Below, one piece after another: positions 1 through 9,757 of a stretch of DNA of 64,000 nucleotides. The position numbers were made by a program, and so were the translations under genes. Under the pieces are notes generated by a model that saw only the letters and a list, made by a program, of their open reading frames with translations, was not told where the DNA came from and did no database searches. Position 1 is the stretch's first letter, and each line of letters begins with the position of its first letter. Source of the DNA: Clostridiales bacterium (GTDB lineage: Bacteria; Bacillota; Clostridia; Christensenellales; CAG-314); NCBI GenBank assembly GCA_003537755.1, contig DPQS01000029.1, positions 28,493 to 92,492 of the forward strand. Direction: 5' to 3'.

Positions 1-3000
1 TTTGAAGGTATATATGTAGATGGAAACAAAACCTTCGTGACGGAAGACGGCGGACTGTTTAGATTCTCACAGTTGACGTACAACAATGGGCGACCATTTT
101 CGATTCTTGATACATCTATCAAACAAATCAGCGTTGAAAGAAACGATAAGGAACAAAAGTCTGTTGTAATAAGCAACGATTATGTTTCTCTTACGCTTAC
201 TGCAGTTGATGGCTCTCCGTGGATAAAAAGAAACTTTGCCGTCAATTTGCCTTGTGACAATCACTTTGCCGATTATCAAATCAGTTTTTCGTTGCGCACG
301 GCCGACAACCTGTTTGACCGTAAGGACGGTGCGATAACGACATTTAACAATTCTGTCACATCTGCAGAAATTCCGTATGCTTTTCCCTCAATTTACTCAC
401 AGTTTTTTGGAGAAAACAACATAACTGACGTAATAAATATAGTCGACTACAATTCCTCCGACTCTGCTATAGGTAAAATGCGACTAAGAAAAGTAAAGGA
501 TGTTTTTGAAATAGGTTCGTGTTCGAAAGAATCTGACAAAAATAGCGGAGATGTGCTGTTTTTTAGTGATTATTGGTATACGAATTGCAACAGCGGCAAT
601 GATACTTATGATCTTATAGGACTTATGTCTGAGCAAAATGCAATAGTAAGTCCAATGGCTTTTGAAAATCTGGCGTCTCAGGGAAATATAAATGCAAAAA
701 CGTTTAAGCAACTCAGTCAGGGGTTGTACAGTGATTTGTGCGATAGTCGTAGCGTAATCAACGGCGCATTTGTTCCATATGGCTACAGCTCAGGGTGGAG
801 CGAATCGTTTGCCAGCTTTGATGTTCTTAAGGGTATCGTGCGTTATGCAATGGCAACAAATGACTCGCAAATGTACAACAAAGCAATTGATATGGTGCGT
901 TATTTGTTGGGTGACAATGGCTGGGTCACAAAATACAATGGCAAGAATGCTAAAAGTGATGAATACTTTTTGTATATGTCGTATGACGGCAAATTCGGAG
1001 CAAACTCCTCCGGGGAGGAAACCGGCACCACGGCGGGAATATCTACTTGGAAATACTATGATATGATGGCCAATATTGCCGAGATAGCCGAATTGACAAA
1101 GGACAATGATATTGTAAACGGCTTCTTGCGTCTAATGCCTTTTTTCAATTCGCTTGTGTTAGATGACTACAATCAGCCTGTTGCCTGGTATTACGATACT
1201 CGCCAACCTGCCGCAGGTTACGAGAACGGTGGCTCCGGCGGTGCTGCGGCAATTTGGGGCTACGTTCATCTTGTTGCGGGACAACTTGAGTCGTCTGACG
1301 AAACGGCTCAAAGATGGCAAGAGGACGGCTTGGCGGCATTGGAACATGCCAACAGTCTAGGGTTCTTTCAAATGTACTCTATTCGCGTGGCTGTAAAATC
1401 TGTTTCCCTGGGCTGGGCAGTGCGCGGTAACGTAAAAGCATATCAAATCACCGGCCAAAAGGAATATTTAGCAAATGCCTCTCATGTGGCAAAAGGATTA
1501 GCGTCCTTTTACTACGCAAATACAAACCCGTATACGTTCTTTACATCGTACGGATACTCGTATGCATGTACTAGAGAACGTTGGGAAGCGTACTTTGAAA
1601 CGGCAAATGCTTTATGGTTGATGGCAGATATCGCAAGTGAGATTCGCGATAATGATGCGCTTATGGACGTGTACTATGCTGCGTCAAAGTCACACCAATG
1701 GTTTTTCCCGGTAAATGCCAATCCTTACGGCAATTTTACGGGTCCGCTTGACTCTTTGGACGCGCATTATGTTCCGTTTGAATTTGGTACCGGCGTGCTT
1801 ACCGATGCCGCCGGAAATGAGGGCGGGACGCAATCCGCACTGCGACAAACAAAGGAAATCTATGGTTGTGGAGAAACATTTTTGGAATACCTGATGTTTG
1901 AAGCATATGCCCGATGCGTTGATGAAAACTTGTTGACATTGTGCGTGACCGGGGCTAAAACGCCTTGTTCTACAACACAGAGGTTTGTTTTCTACAATCC
2001 GTTTGCAACGGAAGTATCATCGGTAGTAGAGTTTGACAATTTTGAAGAAGGAAACTACAAGTTAGTGGTTGACGGCCAAGAAAAAGGTATTTATTCACTT
2101 GCTCAACTAAAAAATGGCATAAAGTTTTCTGTTGCAGCACGTTTTTCTCAAACTGTTGTCATTCAAAAAGTCGGCGAGCAAACGGAATCGCAACTAAATG
2201 GCAAAGTAAAACTTAGCGTTTCCGACGTTTCGCACAAAAGCGCGATATTATCGTTTGGCGGCAAATATGATCATTATATTCTGAAGGTGTCAGAATATAC
2301 AGACATGTCTGGCTTCTACAGAATAATTGTGACCGAGGAGGATTACACTCTGTACTTCGACGACGGGCAGGTTCTTTACGTCAACTGTTACGGAATAGAC
2401 GAAAACGGTCATTCGTCGAATTTAAGTGAAACCATACAAATTGAAGGACTGAATGCGGAAGTCGTGGCAAAAGAAACATTCGATTCGGGAAAAACCGACG
2501 GATGGACTGTAAACGGAGGTAGTATAAAGAGCGATTACTTTAGCGGACAGTTTACTCCATCGCAAAGGGATGCAGATACGCCTTTAGTTGCAGAAAAAAC
2601 ATTTAGCTTAACAACTGCGGCAACGGAATTTGAAATACGTTTTGTTACTAAAAATGCAAATAGTACGATAGATGTTACCGTTTCGGCAAATGGAAAAACA
2701 ATAGAAGTTGTTAATGGCAAAAAGGTGCTGTCGGAAGGAAGTATATATGCATCTCTGGACACATTATTTGACCAAAACGGCAGTGGGGCGGACGTAACGG
2801 TAAGAATTGTGAGCGCAGGCGTAGACAAGGGGTTTTCAATTGACTATTTGCGTTTTGTAAACATCTCGCAACATACAGATGTCACGGCATTTTTAGAAAA
2901 CAATTTTCAATCTACATGGGGAGAGAATAAAATTGTTGACGGCAATCTTGTGATCATTAACGACAAGGTGCCTACGGCTATTTCCCAACCCTCGGTTGAT

Positions 3001-4050
3001 GTAACCTTCGACCCGATGGAATTGACAACGATAGATGTGCAATTCGAGGGATATCGTGTCGTAGATACCGCGCGTATTACAATAAGCGATTGGCAGGGAA
3101 AAACAATTGCCGACACCGGAGATTTTTCGGTAGCTATAAACGACGGAAAATTTACCTACGAGGTAACTAAGGACTTTGGCCTTACAAAGAAGGACAAATA
3201 CACTATTGCGTACTACGTAAGTAACGATCGAGTTAAAGTGTCTAAAATGAGTTTGCTGGGGAAAAATGGCGGTACGATAGATATTGCTAAGCAAAACGGA
3301 GTCGTTGACGGCAACAACGCCTACATTAACGACGCAGGAGAAATTCGCCTGAAAAACGGAACAATTTATAATTATGGTGAAGTGCGAAAAACTATTCCTG
3401 TCGATTTGGACGCAAACCCGATAGTGTTTGTAGACGTGGCTGAACTTAAAGGAGCATGGTCGGTAAAACTAATTCCGGAAGGAACCGAAGGAGACATAAG
3501 ACTTTCGGCGGATACATCCGGGACCGGAGTCTTTGTGTATGATCTACGTAATGCGCTCAGCTTTTCCGGCAAGGGAAATGTGACATTTTGTTTTTACGTA
3601 ATAGGCTCGGCTGCCGGAGATCAGCAATGCTATGTAAAGATTCCGTCGGTGACATTCGGTAATAGCGTTGACTTGGTTGCTGAAAAAAACGATTGCGTTA
3701 TTTCTCAAACAAAGTATTCTTTAGGTCGAGTAAATCTTGCCAATGCTCCGTTCTTGCATATAAACGTGTCCGATATATCGGCAGGTGCATCATGGAAGAT
3801 TTGCGTAAAGGATGCTAATGGTAAAAAGTTGGAATTGCGCACTGTGCCGGAACGCAAATACAATTCAAAGTACTGCAGGTCGAAACGTGGACATTATGTG
3901 TTCGATGTAAGCGAGATAACCGGGCTAATCGGATTGCAACAGCTTGAAATTGTCATAGAGGTTGTTGGAAACTCTGCGCAGTGTGCGGTTGGAAATGTTT
4001 ATTTCAGTGGAAATAACAGTTTGGGAAACAGATTGCCGCAGGCAATGTAA
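1..4050 (+). CDS. Giant enzyme-like protein, probable alpha/alpha-barrel plus beta-sandwich modules (5' truncated)
   Basis: The frame is open from base 1 through a GTG at 37, so the true start is probably upstream and any signal peptide is out of view. No family is recognised. The first half (to about base 1960) looks like a beta domain followed by an all-helical barrel. It shares short blocks with the protein at 10628-13651: SESFASFD (near base 800), GGSGGAA (near 1230), YACTRERWEAY (near 1563), NPYGN and VPFEFGTG (1720-1800), and EGGTQSALRQTKEIYG (1816-1865). The rest is a series of beta-sandwich modules. The last two, from about 3290, resemble modules of the next gene (APFLHINV here, APYLKISI there). 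A glycoside hydrolase or lyase role is inferred from fold impression and sugar-import neighbours only. The next gene starts 22 bp downstream. Confidence 0.75.
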   Translation, partial: FEGIYVDGNKTFVTEDGGLFRFSQLTYNNGRPFSILDTSIKQISVERNDKEQKSVVISNDYVSLTLTAVDGSPWIKRNFAVNLPCDNHFADYQISFSLRTADNLFDRKDGAITTFNNSVTSAEIPYAFPSIYSQFFGENNITDVINIVDYNSSDSAIGKMRLRKVKDVFEIGSCSKESDKNSGDVLFFSDYWYTNCNSGNDTYDLIGLMSEQNAIVSPMAFENLASQGNINAKTFKQLSQGLYSDLCDSRSVINGAFVPYGYSSGWSESFASFDVLKGIVRYAMATNDSQMYNKAIDMVRYLLGDNGWVTKYNGKNAKSDEYFLYMSYDGKFGANSSGEETGTTAGISTWKYYDMMANIAEIAELTKDNDIVNGFLRLMPFFNSLVLDDYNQPVAWYYDTRQPAAGYENGGSGGAAAIWGYVHLVAGQLESSDETAQRWQEDGLAALEHANSLGFFQMYSIRVAVKSVSLGWAVRGNVKAYQITGQKEYLANASHVAKGLASFYYANTNPYTFFTSYGYSYACTRERWEAYFETANALWLMADIASEIRDNDALMDVYYAASKSHQWFFPVNANPYGNFTGPLDSLDAHYVPFEFGTGVLTDAAGNEGGTQSALRQTKEIYGCGETFLEYLMFEAYARCVDENLLTLCVTGAKTPCSTTQRFVFYNPFATEVSSVVEFDNFEEGNYKLVVDGQEKGIYSLAQLKNGIKFSVAARFSQTVVIQKVGEQTESQLNGKVKLSVSDVSHKSAILSFGGKYDHYILKVSEYTDMSGFYRIIVTEEDYTLYFDDGQVLYVNCYGIDENGHSSNLSETIQIEGLNAEVVAKETFDSGKTDGWTVNGGSIKSDYFSGQFTPSQRDADTPLVAEKTFSLTTAATEFEIRFVTKNANSTIDVTVSANGKTIEVVNGKKVLSEGSIYASLDTLFDQNGSGADVTVRIVSAGVDKGFSIDYLRFVNISQHTDVTAFLENNFQSTWGENKIVDGNLVIINDKVPTAISQPSVDVTFDPMELTTIDVQFEGYRVVDTARITISDWQGKTIADTGDFSVAINDGKFTYEVTKDFGLTKKDKYTIAYYVSNDRVKVSKMSLLGKNGGTIDIAKQNGVVDGNNAYINDAGEIRLKNGTIYNYGEVRKTIPVDLDANPIVFVDVAELKGAWSVKLIPEGTEGDIRLSADTSGTGVFVYDLRNALSFSGKGNVTFCFYVIGSAAGDQQCYVKIPSVTFGNSVDLVAEKNDCVISQTKYSLGRVNLANAPFLHINVSDISAGASWKICVKDANGKKLELRTVPERKYNSKYCRSKRGHYVFDVSEITGLIGLQQLEIVIEVVGNSAQCAVGNVYFSGNNSLGNRLPQAM

Positions 4051-4072
4051 ATAATACTAAAGGAGTATTTAT

Positions 4073-7000
4073 ATGAACAAAAGAATCATTTGTATCGTTT
4101 TGGCTATGATTTTTGTGTTATGTTGCGTGATGCTGTCTGCATGCGCAGAACACGAATGTAGGCATGTGTGTCCTGAGTGCCAAAAATGCACGGATATCAC
4201 CTGCAAGGACCCTGTTTGCGCCGATAAATGCAAGGGGCATACAAAACATGTTTGCGAGCATGTTTGCCCTGTGTGCGGCAAGTGTTTGGATCAAACTTGT
4301 AAGAACCCGGTATGCTCCGATAAGTGTGACGGAAGCGATCGTATTGTCTATCGTGTAGAAGAAGAGTTTGACAATTCTGAAACCGATTTCGCAAATTGGG
4401 ATAATGGCGAAATAAAAGACATGCACAAGGTTGAAAACGGTAAACTCTTTTTGACGAATACCGGGACAACGGATTATCCTAGCAAAGGTCGCGTTCTTAC
4501 TGTTACAATAGAGAAGTTCCGCTACTTGGCGGTAAAGGTTGATTCTCTTGAAGGATCGGATGCCAAATGGTCTATGAAAGTACAATTTGCCCAAGATGAA
4601 ACGTCAAGCAGAGTTTTAATCGCGGACAACAAATCTACGGGTTTGCTTTGGGCGGATTTACTTTCTGTTGACGGAATGCCGACTTCCGGTGATGTGACTT
4701 TTACGTTGTATATCTACATTCTGGGCACAAATAGTCAAATCTCTATAGATTATATACGCTCAATAAACGAAATCCCTACGGTACAAGATTTTTCCGAGCA
4801 AGGAGATATTAGCGTAACGGACGGAACGCTGAGTTTCTACGAAGGTGTAGTAAACGTGAAGTCAGACGCCGGCAAGGTGGCAAAGGTATCTGTTCAGTTT
4901 AGTTTTCCTCACAACTTGGTTAACATGATAGACTTGTACGTAACACAAGTGCAAAACGGGTCATTGTGGTCGCTTTCATGTGACGATATTGTACTTGTTG
5001 AGCCAAACGGAAGCATTGGTGCATTCGGGATAGACGGATTAGTCGCAAAAATCCCTGACGGCAAAACTACTCTGGTATTGTCTGTTCAAGGTGAATGTGT
5101 ATTTGACAGGATTGCAGCGGTAGCTTACAATGCTTATGAAGATACTTTGTCCTACAGCTCGGACGATGAACTTCTTTCTGTGTGGAAAGAGCAAGGCTCG
5201 GCTTATGTTGAACGTTCGAACGGTATGAAGATTAAAAGAGTTTCAAGCGTTGATGAGCCTGCTGCCGTACAGACTTCGGTTACCACCAACATTGCAACAT
5301 ACCCGCAACTTGATGTCGTTGTTTCGGCTCTTGACAATGCCAAAATAGAGGTTTACTTTGGCGCGGTCAAAGTAGGCGAAATATCTCAAGTCGGAACGTC
5401 AAGCTTCAATTTGCTATCGGCTTATGTCAACGGCGTAGTAACAACTGCACTGAAAATTGTTGTTGTGCCGAACGACGAAGGGTCGCAGGACGTAGACGTT
5501 TCGGCAACAATTACAGCGGTTAAAATCGTCAGAAATGCCGAATACAGTAAAAATGCTCCCGCTCCTAAAGGTACTCAAAAAGAGTGGAACGGTTTCATGA
5601 ACGAACAGGGTAATAATGCTGACAATTTTAGTGGCGATGCCGTAACATATGCGCTTGGCGGAAGTCTTTACATTGTGCAAACTTCATCTGAAGGATATTC
5701 CAAAGCGGAAGTTCTTGTAAAAAATGTTGATTTCTCTGTAAACAGGTATCTGAATATTAAGATAGACGCCATCACTGACGGCGCAAAATTCAAGGTTGAT
5801 GTTATTCGTAACGTCCAACTTGAAGGGGAACAAGTGGTGACTGTAATTGGCGAGACTAATCAGACAGGCGTATACACGATCGATTTGTACGCTGTGTTTG
5901 GACTTAATCCTGACAATGCAACATCTCAAAGAGTATCGTTCTCGATTTTTATTGTAGGCGCAACAGGAAGCAGCTGTCAGGTAGACTACATCAAGTACAA
6001 TAATACTATAGACGAGGCGCCGCAAATCATTGACGTAAAACCTACGACAAACGTTACTGTAACCGTTGACGAAGAAGTGGAACTATCTGCCGGCCTTAAA
6101 TACCACCAAGGAACGGTAGACATAGCGGCATTTATAAATGGTCAAAACGTTACTGAAGATGTTGTTCTCAACGGCATTTTCCGTGCAAATAAATCGGGAC
6201 AATATACAGTCGTTTTCTCATATCAAGGTGCTCAAAGCCAAGAAAGAACAATTAAAGTAGTGGAAAAGCAACCTATAATTCGAGTTGAAACGGAATCTCA
6301 GTCGGTAGTCGTAAATCAGGATGTCGAGATTAAGTATAGTATCGCAAACGCTTCGGAAGGTGCAACCGCATCAATAATCGTGAGTCTTGGTGACGACGAT
6401 GTGACCGCATCTGTTTTGACTGATAATGTATTTAGAGCAACTTCCACCGGCGAATACACGGTAACTTTTGCTTACGACAATGCCGATTCGCAACAAATCG
6501 TTATTACGGTGGTGTCGCACTGGACATCTACGGATACAAATATTACTATTGCCGAAAACGATGGAACACTTACGATTTTGGCACATAATCAATGGCCGAA
6601 AGCGCAAAGAACATTCCGCGATATGGTAATTGACGATGCTCCGTACTTAAAAATATCAATAGCCGAAGCAACTGACGCTAATTACAAAATAGAGTTCGGT
6701 GACGACTACTACAACGATAAGCGAGTAATTAAGGCTGAAAGTTGTGAAAAGGGCGTATTTTATATCGACTTACGTCAAGCGCCTTACGAGGGCAAAACAG
6801 ATAAACCGCAAACAATCACATTCTATATTTACGCTGTCGGTACTAACCAAAAGGTAGTGATAGACTGCTTTGATTTTGTAAAGGAAAATCCGCAGGGATC
6901 GCAACCAAAGTATGTGTGGACAACAAAAGAATCCCACATGACGATAACGCAAACAACGGACAGGCTTGTATTGCATGCGGAAAAAGATTGGCCAAAGGCA

Positions 7001-7312
7001 CAAACTACCATAAACGATATGGTAATTGACAATGCTCCGTATCTAAAAATATCAATTTCCTCCGAAACAACCGCAAGATATAAAATCGAGTTCGGTGATG
7101 ACGCCAGCGGAACGTTCAACACAATAAAGGCCGAAAGCGACGAAAAGGGCGTGTTTTACATCGACCTGCGCCAAGCACCCTATGAAGGTAAATTTGATAC
7201 CGCGCAGACTATCACGTTTTGTATTTTTGCGGTAGGGACAAACCAAGATGTGGTGATAGACTGTTTTGAATTTATAACAGAAGCGGAATACAATGCTGTT
7301 CAAGGAGAATAA
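4073..7312 (+). CDS. Cys-rich modular surface lipoprotein
   Basis: The signal peptide ends in lipobox LSAC with Cys24, so the protein should be lipid-anchored outside the membrane. Residues about 28-90 hold two tandem Cys-rich repeats sharing HVCP-C-KC-D-TCK-PVC-KC, each with seven Cys, which looks like a metal-binding or disulfide-rich stalk. Beta-sandwich modules follow at about 91-235 and 505-645. Two Ig-like domains at about 650-820 both end in a GxYTV motif. Two near-identical modules close the protein (about 815-940 and 945-1070), sharing APYLKIS, GVFYIDLRQAPYEGK and VVIDCF. These modules resemble those at the end of the previous gene. No catalytic signature is seen, so glycan binding is the likeliest role (inference). 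The ribosome binding site is AAGGAG, and the binding-protein gene follows 4 bp after the stop. Confidence 0.8.
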   Translation: MNKRIICIVLAMIFVLCCVMLSACAEHECRHVCPECQKCTDITCKDPVCADKCKGHTKHVCEHVCPVCGKCLDQTCKNPVCSDKCDGSDRIVYRVEEEFDNSETDFANWDNGEIKDMHKVENGKLFLTNTGTTDYPSKGRVLTVTIEKFRYLAVKVDSLEGSDAKWSMKVQFAQDETSSRVLIADNKSTGLLWADLLSVDGMPTSGDVTFTLYIYILGTNSQISIDYIRSINEIPTVQDFSEQGDISVTDGTLSFYEGVVNVKSDAGKVAKVSVQFSFPHNLVNMIDLYVTQVQNGSLWSLSCDDIVLVEPNGSIGAFGIDGLVAKIPDGKTTLVLSVQGECVFDRIAAVAYNAYEDTLSYSSDDELLSVWKEQGSAYVERSNGMKIKRVSSVDEPAAVQTSVTTNIATYPQLDVVVSALDNAKIEVYFGAVKVGEISQVGTSSFNLLSAYVNGVVTTALKIVVVPNDEGSQDVDVSATITAVKIVRNAEYSKNAPAPKGTQKEWNGFMNEQGNNADNFSGDAVTYALGGSLYIVQTSSEGYSKAEVLVKNVDFSVNRYLNIKIDAITDGAKFKVDVIRNVQLEGEQVVTVIGETNQTGVYTIDLYAVFGLNPDNATSQRVSFSIFIVGATGSSCQVDYIKYNNTIDEAPQIIDVKPTTNVTVTVDEEVELSAGLKYHQGTVDIAAFINGQNVTEDVVLNGIFRANKSGQYTVVFSYQGAQSQERTIKVVEKQPIIRVETESQSVVVNQDVEIKYSIANASEGATASIIVSLGDDDVTASVLTDNVFRATSTGEYTVTFAYDNADSQQIVITVVSHWTSTDTNITIAENDGTLTILAHNQWPKAQRTFRDMVIDDAPYLKISIAEATDANYKIEFGDDYYNDKRVIKAESCEKGVFYIDLRQAPYEGKTDKPQTITFYIYAVGTNQKVVIDCFDFVKENPQGSQPKYVWTTKESHMTITQTTDRLVLHAEKDWPKAQTTINDMVIDNAPYLKISISSETTARYKIEFGDDASGTFNTIKAESDEKGVFYIDLRQAPYEGKFDTAQTITFCIFAVGTNQDVVIDCFEFITEAEYNAVQGE

Positions 7313-7316
7313 TGCA

Positions 7317-8669
7317 ATGAAAAAATTGATTGTTTTGTTGTTGCTTTGTGTACTGATGCTGCCTTTTGCCGCGTGTGTAAAAACCCCCGACAGCGATACG
7401 AGTAATCAAATAACCGTTTTGTTCGACAACAAAGATACAAGACTATATCAAAAGATCATAGAACGATTTGAAACGGATTTTCCTCAGTATAAGGTGAATC
7501 CTATATGGACTGGCGGTGACGATATTCAAACAACGCAAGTTACAAAAATTGGTAACGGCACTGCACCCGACATTATTGTCGGTGGAGACATGTACACCGA
7601 AATATATCGTCGTAATTTAGTCGATCTAACTGAATATATCGAGCGTGACAAGGAACAGCTGAATCTTGATGATATTGTGGGCGGAGTAATGGATCACATG
7701 AAAAACAGTGATGGGCAAACGGTCTTTTTGCCAAGATCGTTCAACTGTAGCTTCCTTTATTACAATAGAGATTTGTTTGATGCAAAACGGGCTGAATTGC
7801 TTGCGCTGAATCTTCCTTGCGAAGAAGGAACTCCCGAAAACGAAAGACACTACCCGAATTCTCAATGGACGATAGCGGACTTCTTTAAGGCCGGCGGAGT
7901 GCTTACGCTGTACGAAAACGGTAATTGTATACAATGGGGTAGCGAAACGCTTACTACCTGGTGGGGAGAATGGCTTATTCATGTTCGTCAAAGCGGCGGA
8001 GATTTGTTTGATGCAGACGGAAATGTTAGTTTCGACAATGACAATTGCAAAAAAGCCATGCAGATAATGCGCGACAAGTCCTATGGCAATCCAACCAATG
8101 GCAGACCGAAGATCACATACGCTCCCGGCGAAACCGATTTTAGCGGTTTTCAGGGAGGAAAGGTTGCAATGGTTTACGGCGGTCATACAAACAACTGGAT
8201 TCGGTACGATGAAGTTGGCTTGAATTGGGGAATGACAGTGTTGCCTACAGGTCTTGAAACTCGTAACGGTGCCGAATATGCCATAGAAGGATACGGAATT
8301 AGCAAAACAAGCAAGAATAAGCAAGGTGCATGGGAATTTATCAAGTACCTGAACAATAAGAATGCAATAGATGAACTTGTTGAGCAGGGCGGTCTTCCGA
8401 TTCGCGTTTCGTCACTAAACGCCATGCAAAGCGGAGAACGTAAAAATCGTTGTACCCTTGCGTTGGAAGCGATAAATCCAAATGGTAAATACGGTAATTA
8501 TGCTTGTACTTTGCCGAGATATGAGTATTTCGTTGAAATAGCAAATACGGTTGCTTCTGCGGAAATCGGTCTGATGATGTCCAACGATGGTTCGCGTATT
8601 TCTATTGATCAATGTGTAAAGAATATTCAAACAAAAGGTAACAACCTGATAGAGATAAATTATAGATAA
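7317..8669 (+). CDS. Sugar ABC transporter substrate-binding lipoprotein
   Basis: Extracellular solute-binding protein of the carbohydrate (family 1) type. The signal peptide ends at lipobox FAAC (Cys20), followed by ITVLFDN and a GTAPDIIVGG hinge-region motif typical of the family. At 450 aa the length is normal. I chose ATG 7317 because AAGGAG lies 9 bp upstream and the signal peptide begins there; an in-frame ATG at 7293 would put eight extra residues ahead of it and overlap the previous gene. Two permease genes follow after about 170 bp, so this is the capture component of an importer. The ligand cannot be read from the sequence, though GH130 and giant enzyme-like proteins in the operon suggest an oligosaccharide. 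Confidence 0.92.
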   Translation: MKKLIVLLLLCVLMLPFAACVKTPDSDTSNQITVLFDNKDTRLYQKIIERFETDFPQYKVNPIWTGGDDIQTTQVTKIGNGTAPDIIVGGDMYTEIYRRNLVDLTEYIERDKEQLNLDDIVGGVMDHMKNSDGQTVFLPRSFNCSFLYYNRDLFDAKRAELLALNLPCEEGTPENERHYPNSQWTIADFFKAGGVLTLYENGNCIQWGSETLTTWWGEWLIHVRQSGGDLFDADGNVSFDNDNCKKAMQIMRDKSYGNPTNGRPKITYAPGETDFSGFQGGKVAMVYGGHTNNWIRYDEVGLNWGMTVLPTGLETRNGAEYAIEGYGISKTSKNKQGAWEFIKYLNNKNAIDELVEQGGLPIRVSSLNAMQSGERKNRCTLALEAINPNGKYGNYACTLPRYEYFVEIANTVASAEIGLMMSNDGSRISIDQCVKNIQTKGNNLIEINYR

Positions 8670-8760
8670 AAAAGGTGAGGAATTCTTCCGCGGCATCAAA
8701 CCTGTCAACGACGTTTTGTTGCCGCGTAAGAGTTTTGTTTCTAACGAAGAAGCGGAGTAA
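8659..8760 (+). pseudogene. Coding-like relic between binding protein and permease
   Basis: The 169-bp gap after the binding protein contains an open frame offset by +1 with plausible protein composition (GEEFFRGIKPVND, then LLPRKSFVSNEEAE and a stop at 8758). It has no start codon or ribosome binding site and is cut by a stop at 8656. It may be the tail of a deleted gene or chance. I do not recognise the protein. Confidence 0.25.
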
Positions 8761-8838
8761 GTTGACTGCCGATATCAAATACTTTACGATGACGGTTGTT
8801 AGTTATGGAGTACTGGAGAAAGAGAGGATTTAGAGGTA

Positions 8839-9756
8839 ATGAGAAAGCTGATCGGAAAAAGACAACGTAGAAAAAACTTAGCGTTTTATATGTTTGTAAT
8901 GCCGGCAATCTCGGGCTTTTTAATATTTACGTTGTATCCAATGATTCGGTCGCTATGGTTTAGCTTTACTGATGCCAGTTTGCTATACTTGGACGAAGCG
9001 GAATGGGTCGGATTTAAGAATTACTACAACTTGCTTAGCGGCAAAGATAGTTATTTTTGGCAATCTATGGGTAATACGTTTATTTTTGCATTGTTTAACG
9101 TTGTCGGTACGCTATTGTTTGGGTTGATTACGGCAATTCTGCTTACTCGTAACGTCAAGTTTATCAATGTATTCCGTACAATATTCTACTTGCCATCGCT
9201 GTTGCCTGCCGTTGCTTCCGCACTTATGTTCAGGTGGGTTTTTGATCCGTCTAATGGTATGGTAAATAATATTTTGCGCGTGTTTGGTGTTTCTAACCCG
9301 CCTATTTGGCTAGAAAGTGCTAGTACCGCTTTGTTGACGCTAATATTCATATCATTATATGGTTTTGGTGGCAAAATGATTATTTTCATGAGTGGAATTA
9401 ACGGAATTTCAAAGGAGTATTACGAGGCTGCGGATGTGGACGGTGCGGGATTTTGGACAAAACTATTTAAGATTACATTGCCGCTTCTGTCTCCGATAAT
9501 TTTTTATAACCTTGTTTTGGGAACAATCGGCGCATTACAAGTGTTTACCGAGGGTTTTGTAATCAGCGGTGCGGGACCGGGCAACTCTACGTTGTTTTAT
9601 GTATTGAGGTTGTACAATATTGCTTATAAGGCTCCTTACAAAATCGGGTATGCTTCTGCAATGGCGTGGATTTTGTTTGTAATAATCGGCGTGATTACCT
9701 TGGTCTATTTCGCATTCAGCAAAAAGTTTATTTTCTATGAAAACGAGGAATCTTGA
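8839..9756 (+). CDS. Sugar ABC transporter permease, MalF/UgpA type
   Basis: 305-aa inner-membrane permease with about six hydrophobic segments. The cytoplasmic EAA loop that docks the ATPase is clear: EYYEAADVDGAG followed by ITLPLLSP at about residues 194-220. The N-terminus (KRQRRKNLAFYMFVMPA) is typical of MalF-like carbohydrate permeases. It pairs with the permease that begins 2 bp downstream and with the binding protein at 7317. No ATPase is encoded nearby, so a shared MsmX-type ATPase is likely (inference from Bacillota sugar importers). Confidence 0.93.
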   Translation: MRKLIGKRQRRKNLAFYMFVMPAISGFLIFTLYPMIRSLWFSFTDASLLYLDEAEWVGFKNYYNLLSGKDSYFWQSMGNTFIFALFNVVGTLLFGLITAILLTRNVKFINVFRTIFYLPSLLPAVASALMFRWVFDPSNGMVNNILRVFGVSNPPIWLESASTALLTLIFISLYGFGGKMIIFMSGINGISKEYYEAADVDGAGFWTKLFKITLPLLSPIIFYNLVLGTIGALQVFTEGFVISGAGPGNSTLFYVLRLYNIAYKAPYKIGYASAMAWILFVIIGVITLVYFAFSKKFIFYENEES

Positions 9757-9757
9757 C

